In this document: one piece after another, positions 62,440-64,000 of the stretch
How the letters are laid out: the number at the start of each line of letters is the position of its first letter
How positions within the stretch are numbered: the stretch's first letter is position 1
From: Aulostomus chinensis
Lineage: Eukaryota; Chordata; Actinopteri; Syngnathiformes; Aulostomidae
NCBI GenBank assembly: GCA_037954235.1
Contig: JBBMOA010000019.1
Span: 9,300,805 to 9,364,804, forward strand
DNA length: 64,000 nt
Reading direction: 5' to 3'
Made by a program: the position numbers and the translations under genes
Notes under the pieces: generated by a model
The model's input: the letters and a program-made list of their open reading frames with translations, nothing else
The model's database searches: none
What the model was told of the DNA's origin: nothing

Positions 62440-64000
62440 TAAGTATGTTTAAAGTTGCTGCTACTCCAAAGTCACCAACAACTACCAGCAAACTTTCCAG
62501 AAAAGTTCTTTTACATACTCAAACATCATCCAGTATAACCCATGTCTTCTACAGATATATGCTTGGTAAGAACAGTAAGAGGTGCAAGCTCCCTGATCAC
62601 TACACTGCTACATCAGCATCAAGTATTCAGAACTTTAATTTATGATGCTTTCATGAACTCACATGCACACAAGCCATCTTATATGAATTTAAGTAATTTC
62701 TTGAGCGTTACAGTTCTGTTCAGGAGCCCATTCCAGTCGTGAAAATGGTAAAACATTTTCTCCCTCTCTCTCTCTCGCTCTCTCTCTTCTGCATAAAAGA
62801 ACAGGTTTATTTACAGCGGTTGCCAGTGGCTGACTTCCATGATGAGGTGCAAGAAAATCACCAGTTTGCCTTTCTCTATGTTTCAGCACTTGGACAAAAG
62901 ACAACAGTCATCTCCAACTAACATCATGGTCACGTGTAATGAGGTGTGCGCTTCATGTGTAACTAAACTTTGCCATTCCAAATGAGCCTTCAGAATGAAA
63001 TGTTCCTCTTTGGTCCTTTTGATATTTTCTTGAACTTTGTCCTAAGAACAGTATATGCTTTACAATCAGATACACATCAGGACGGCAAAGCCTATTTTGT
63101 GTGGAAATGTGTTTGTAACAGAGGGTGTTCTCAGCATATGGCAGTTCCAGCAGAGATAGCGGTCTCCTTGTACTACAGTTATTGTTATGCATTCTTCTGC
63201 ATCAGCTACTTCATATGACTGCTGACAAAACGTATGAAGAGGCCCATGAGTCAAACAACACTTTGGAGGGACATGCTGTACTGACATCAACAGCTTGATT
63301 CATTTCCGCAGCAGCACTTCCCCACTTAGAATGAGACAATCACTCAGTCGTGCCAGGTCACCACAGTCAAACGACTCATTAATGTGAATCAGGACACATA
63401 TGCAGCAATGCAAAACACATGGGAATAGACATTCTGGCAAAAAGCTCATTTCTGTAGCTGCTATCAGCTGACTGGAAAAAAAGGTTATAACACTCTTTAT
63501 ATGGGGGGGGACATAAATGGTTCAATCGAGCAGTCATATCTGCTCTGTGAAAAAAAAAAAAGCATCCTTGGTTTTCCTTTTTAGAAAAATACAATGGTAA
63601 TTTTCCCACTACAGGTGGCTGAATACCGCCCCCTTTACAGCTGGTTGCCTTCCAACTTTCCACCAGTTCACCTTTTCCATCATATACCAAACAGTTGGCC
63701 AGCAGTGTCCCTGTCAAGCTGCAGACTTAAATGGATAGTTCTCCCAAAACTTAAAATGCGGTCATCTTCTCACCGTTGTGCTGATGGACGGTTGTGTGCA
63801 GATTTTCAGTCCACAAAACACCGCTGGAGTTTCACAGGACAAGACTTTGTAGTAATCTGCCAAACAATAGAAGTAAATGGTGGCCAATTTTTAAAAATAG
63901 AAAAAAATAAACAAACCTAATAAAGCCATAAAATTCCTGCATGCTTCTTGTTTGAAGTAATACAAGTGTCCTGAAGCCTCAACATATTTTTTGTACAAAG
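62440..64000. other. Intergenic, no gene supported
   Basis: Contains a (TC)n run at about 62,760-62,788 and poly-A at about 63,549-63,561. No recognisable coding sequence was found. Confidence 0.4.

Overview
The window looks like a piece of a teleost (probably percomorph) fish chromosome. Evidence: vertebrate-type split genes with GT-AG introns, dense (CA)n microsatellites, tRNA-headed SINEs, and several transposon and repeat families typical of ray-finned fish (hAT, Harbinger, Tc1, LINE 3' ends). There is no sign of bacterial or organellar DNA.

The one protein-coding gene I can fully support is the fish orthologue of ZNF618, on the minus strand. Thirteen coding exons lie between 29,935 and 15,392. 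All 12 splice junctions within the coding sequence agree in phase, and the joined reading frame is 2,739 nt (912 codons plus stop). It encodes four C2H2 zinc fingers (residues about 89-111, 132-154, 189-211, 288-310), an acidic and serine-rich linker, and a long C-terminal region derived from a hAT-family transposase. In mammals ZNF618 partners UHRF2 and sharpens its reading of 5-hydroxymethylcytosine. A non-coding first exon and promoter are proposed at about 37.34-38.2 kb. A 3' UTR of about 5 kb is proposed down to a poly(A) signal at 10,343. Two details suggest isoform control: a 45-nt in-frame cassette exon (19,868-19,912) carrying a CTCF-like core, and a pair of tandem splice donors 12 nt apart (21,979 / 21,967).

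Layout. 1-10.3 kb: intergenic, with SINE and other repeats and microsatellites. 10.3-15.4 kb: 3' UTR of znf618, containing a 587-bp MITE. 15.4-29.9 kb: znf618 coding exons; the introns hold a hAT MITE with a BED finger relic, a SINE with a 12-bp target duplication, and compound microsatellites. 29.9-37.3 kb: long first intron with one large teleost repeat and possible conserved non-coding DNA. 37.3-38.2 kb: probable promoter. 38.2-64 kb: intergenic, containing a Tc1 relic with a Harbinger element nested in it, a LINE 3' end, a broken copy of a fish multicopy SAM-domain-like gene family with a 554-bp fold-back element in its intron, a hAT end, and a decayed 2.0-kb hAT transposon flanked by 8-bp target duplications.

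Most of the rest has no long open frame with recognisable similarity, and I report it as empty. Family assignments rest on motifs and recall only; no database search was possible.
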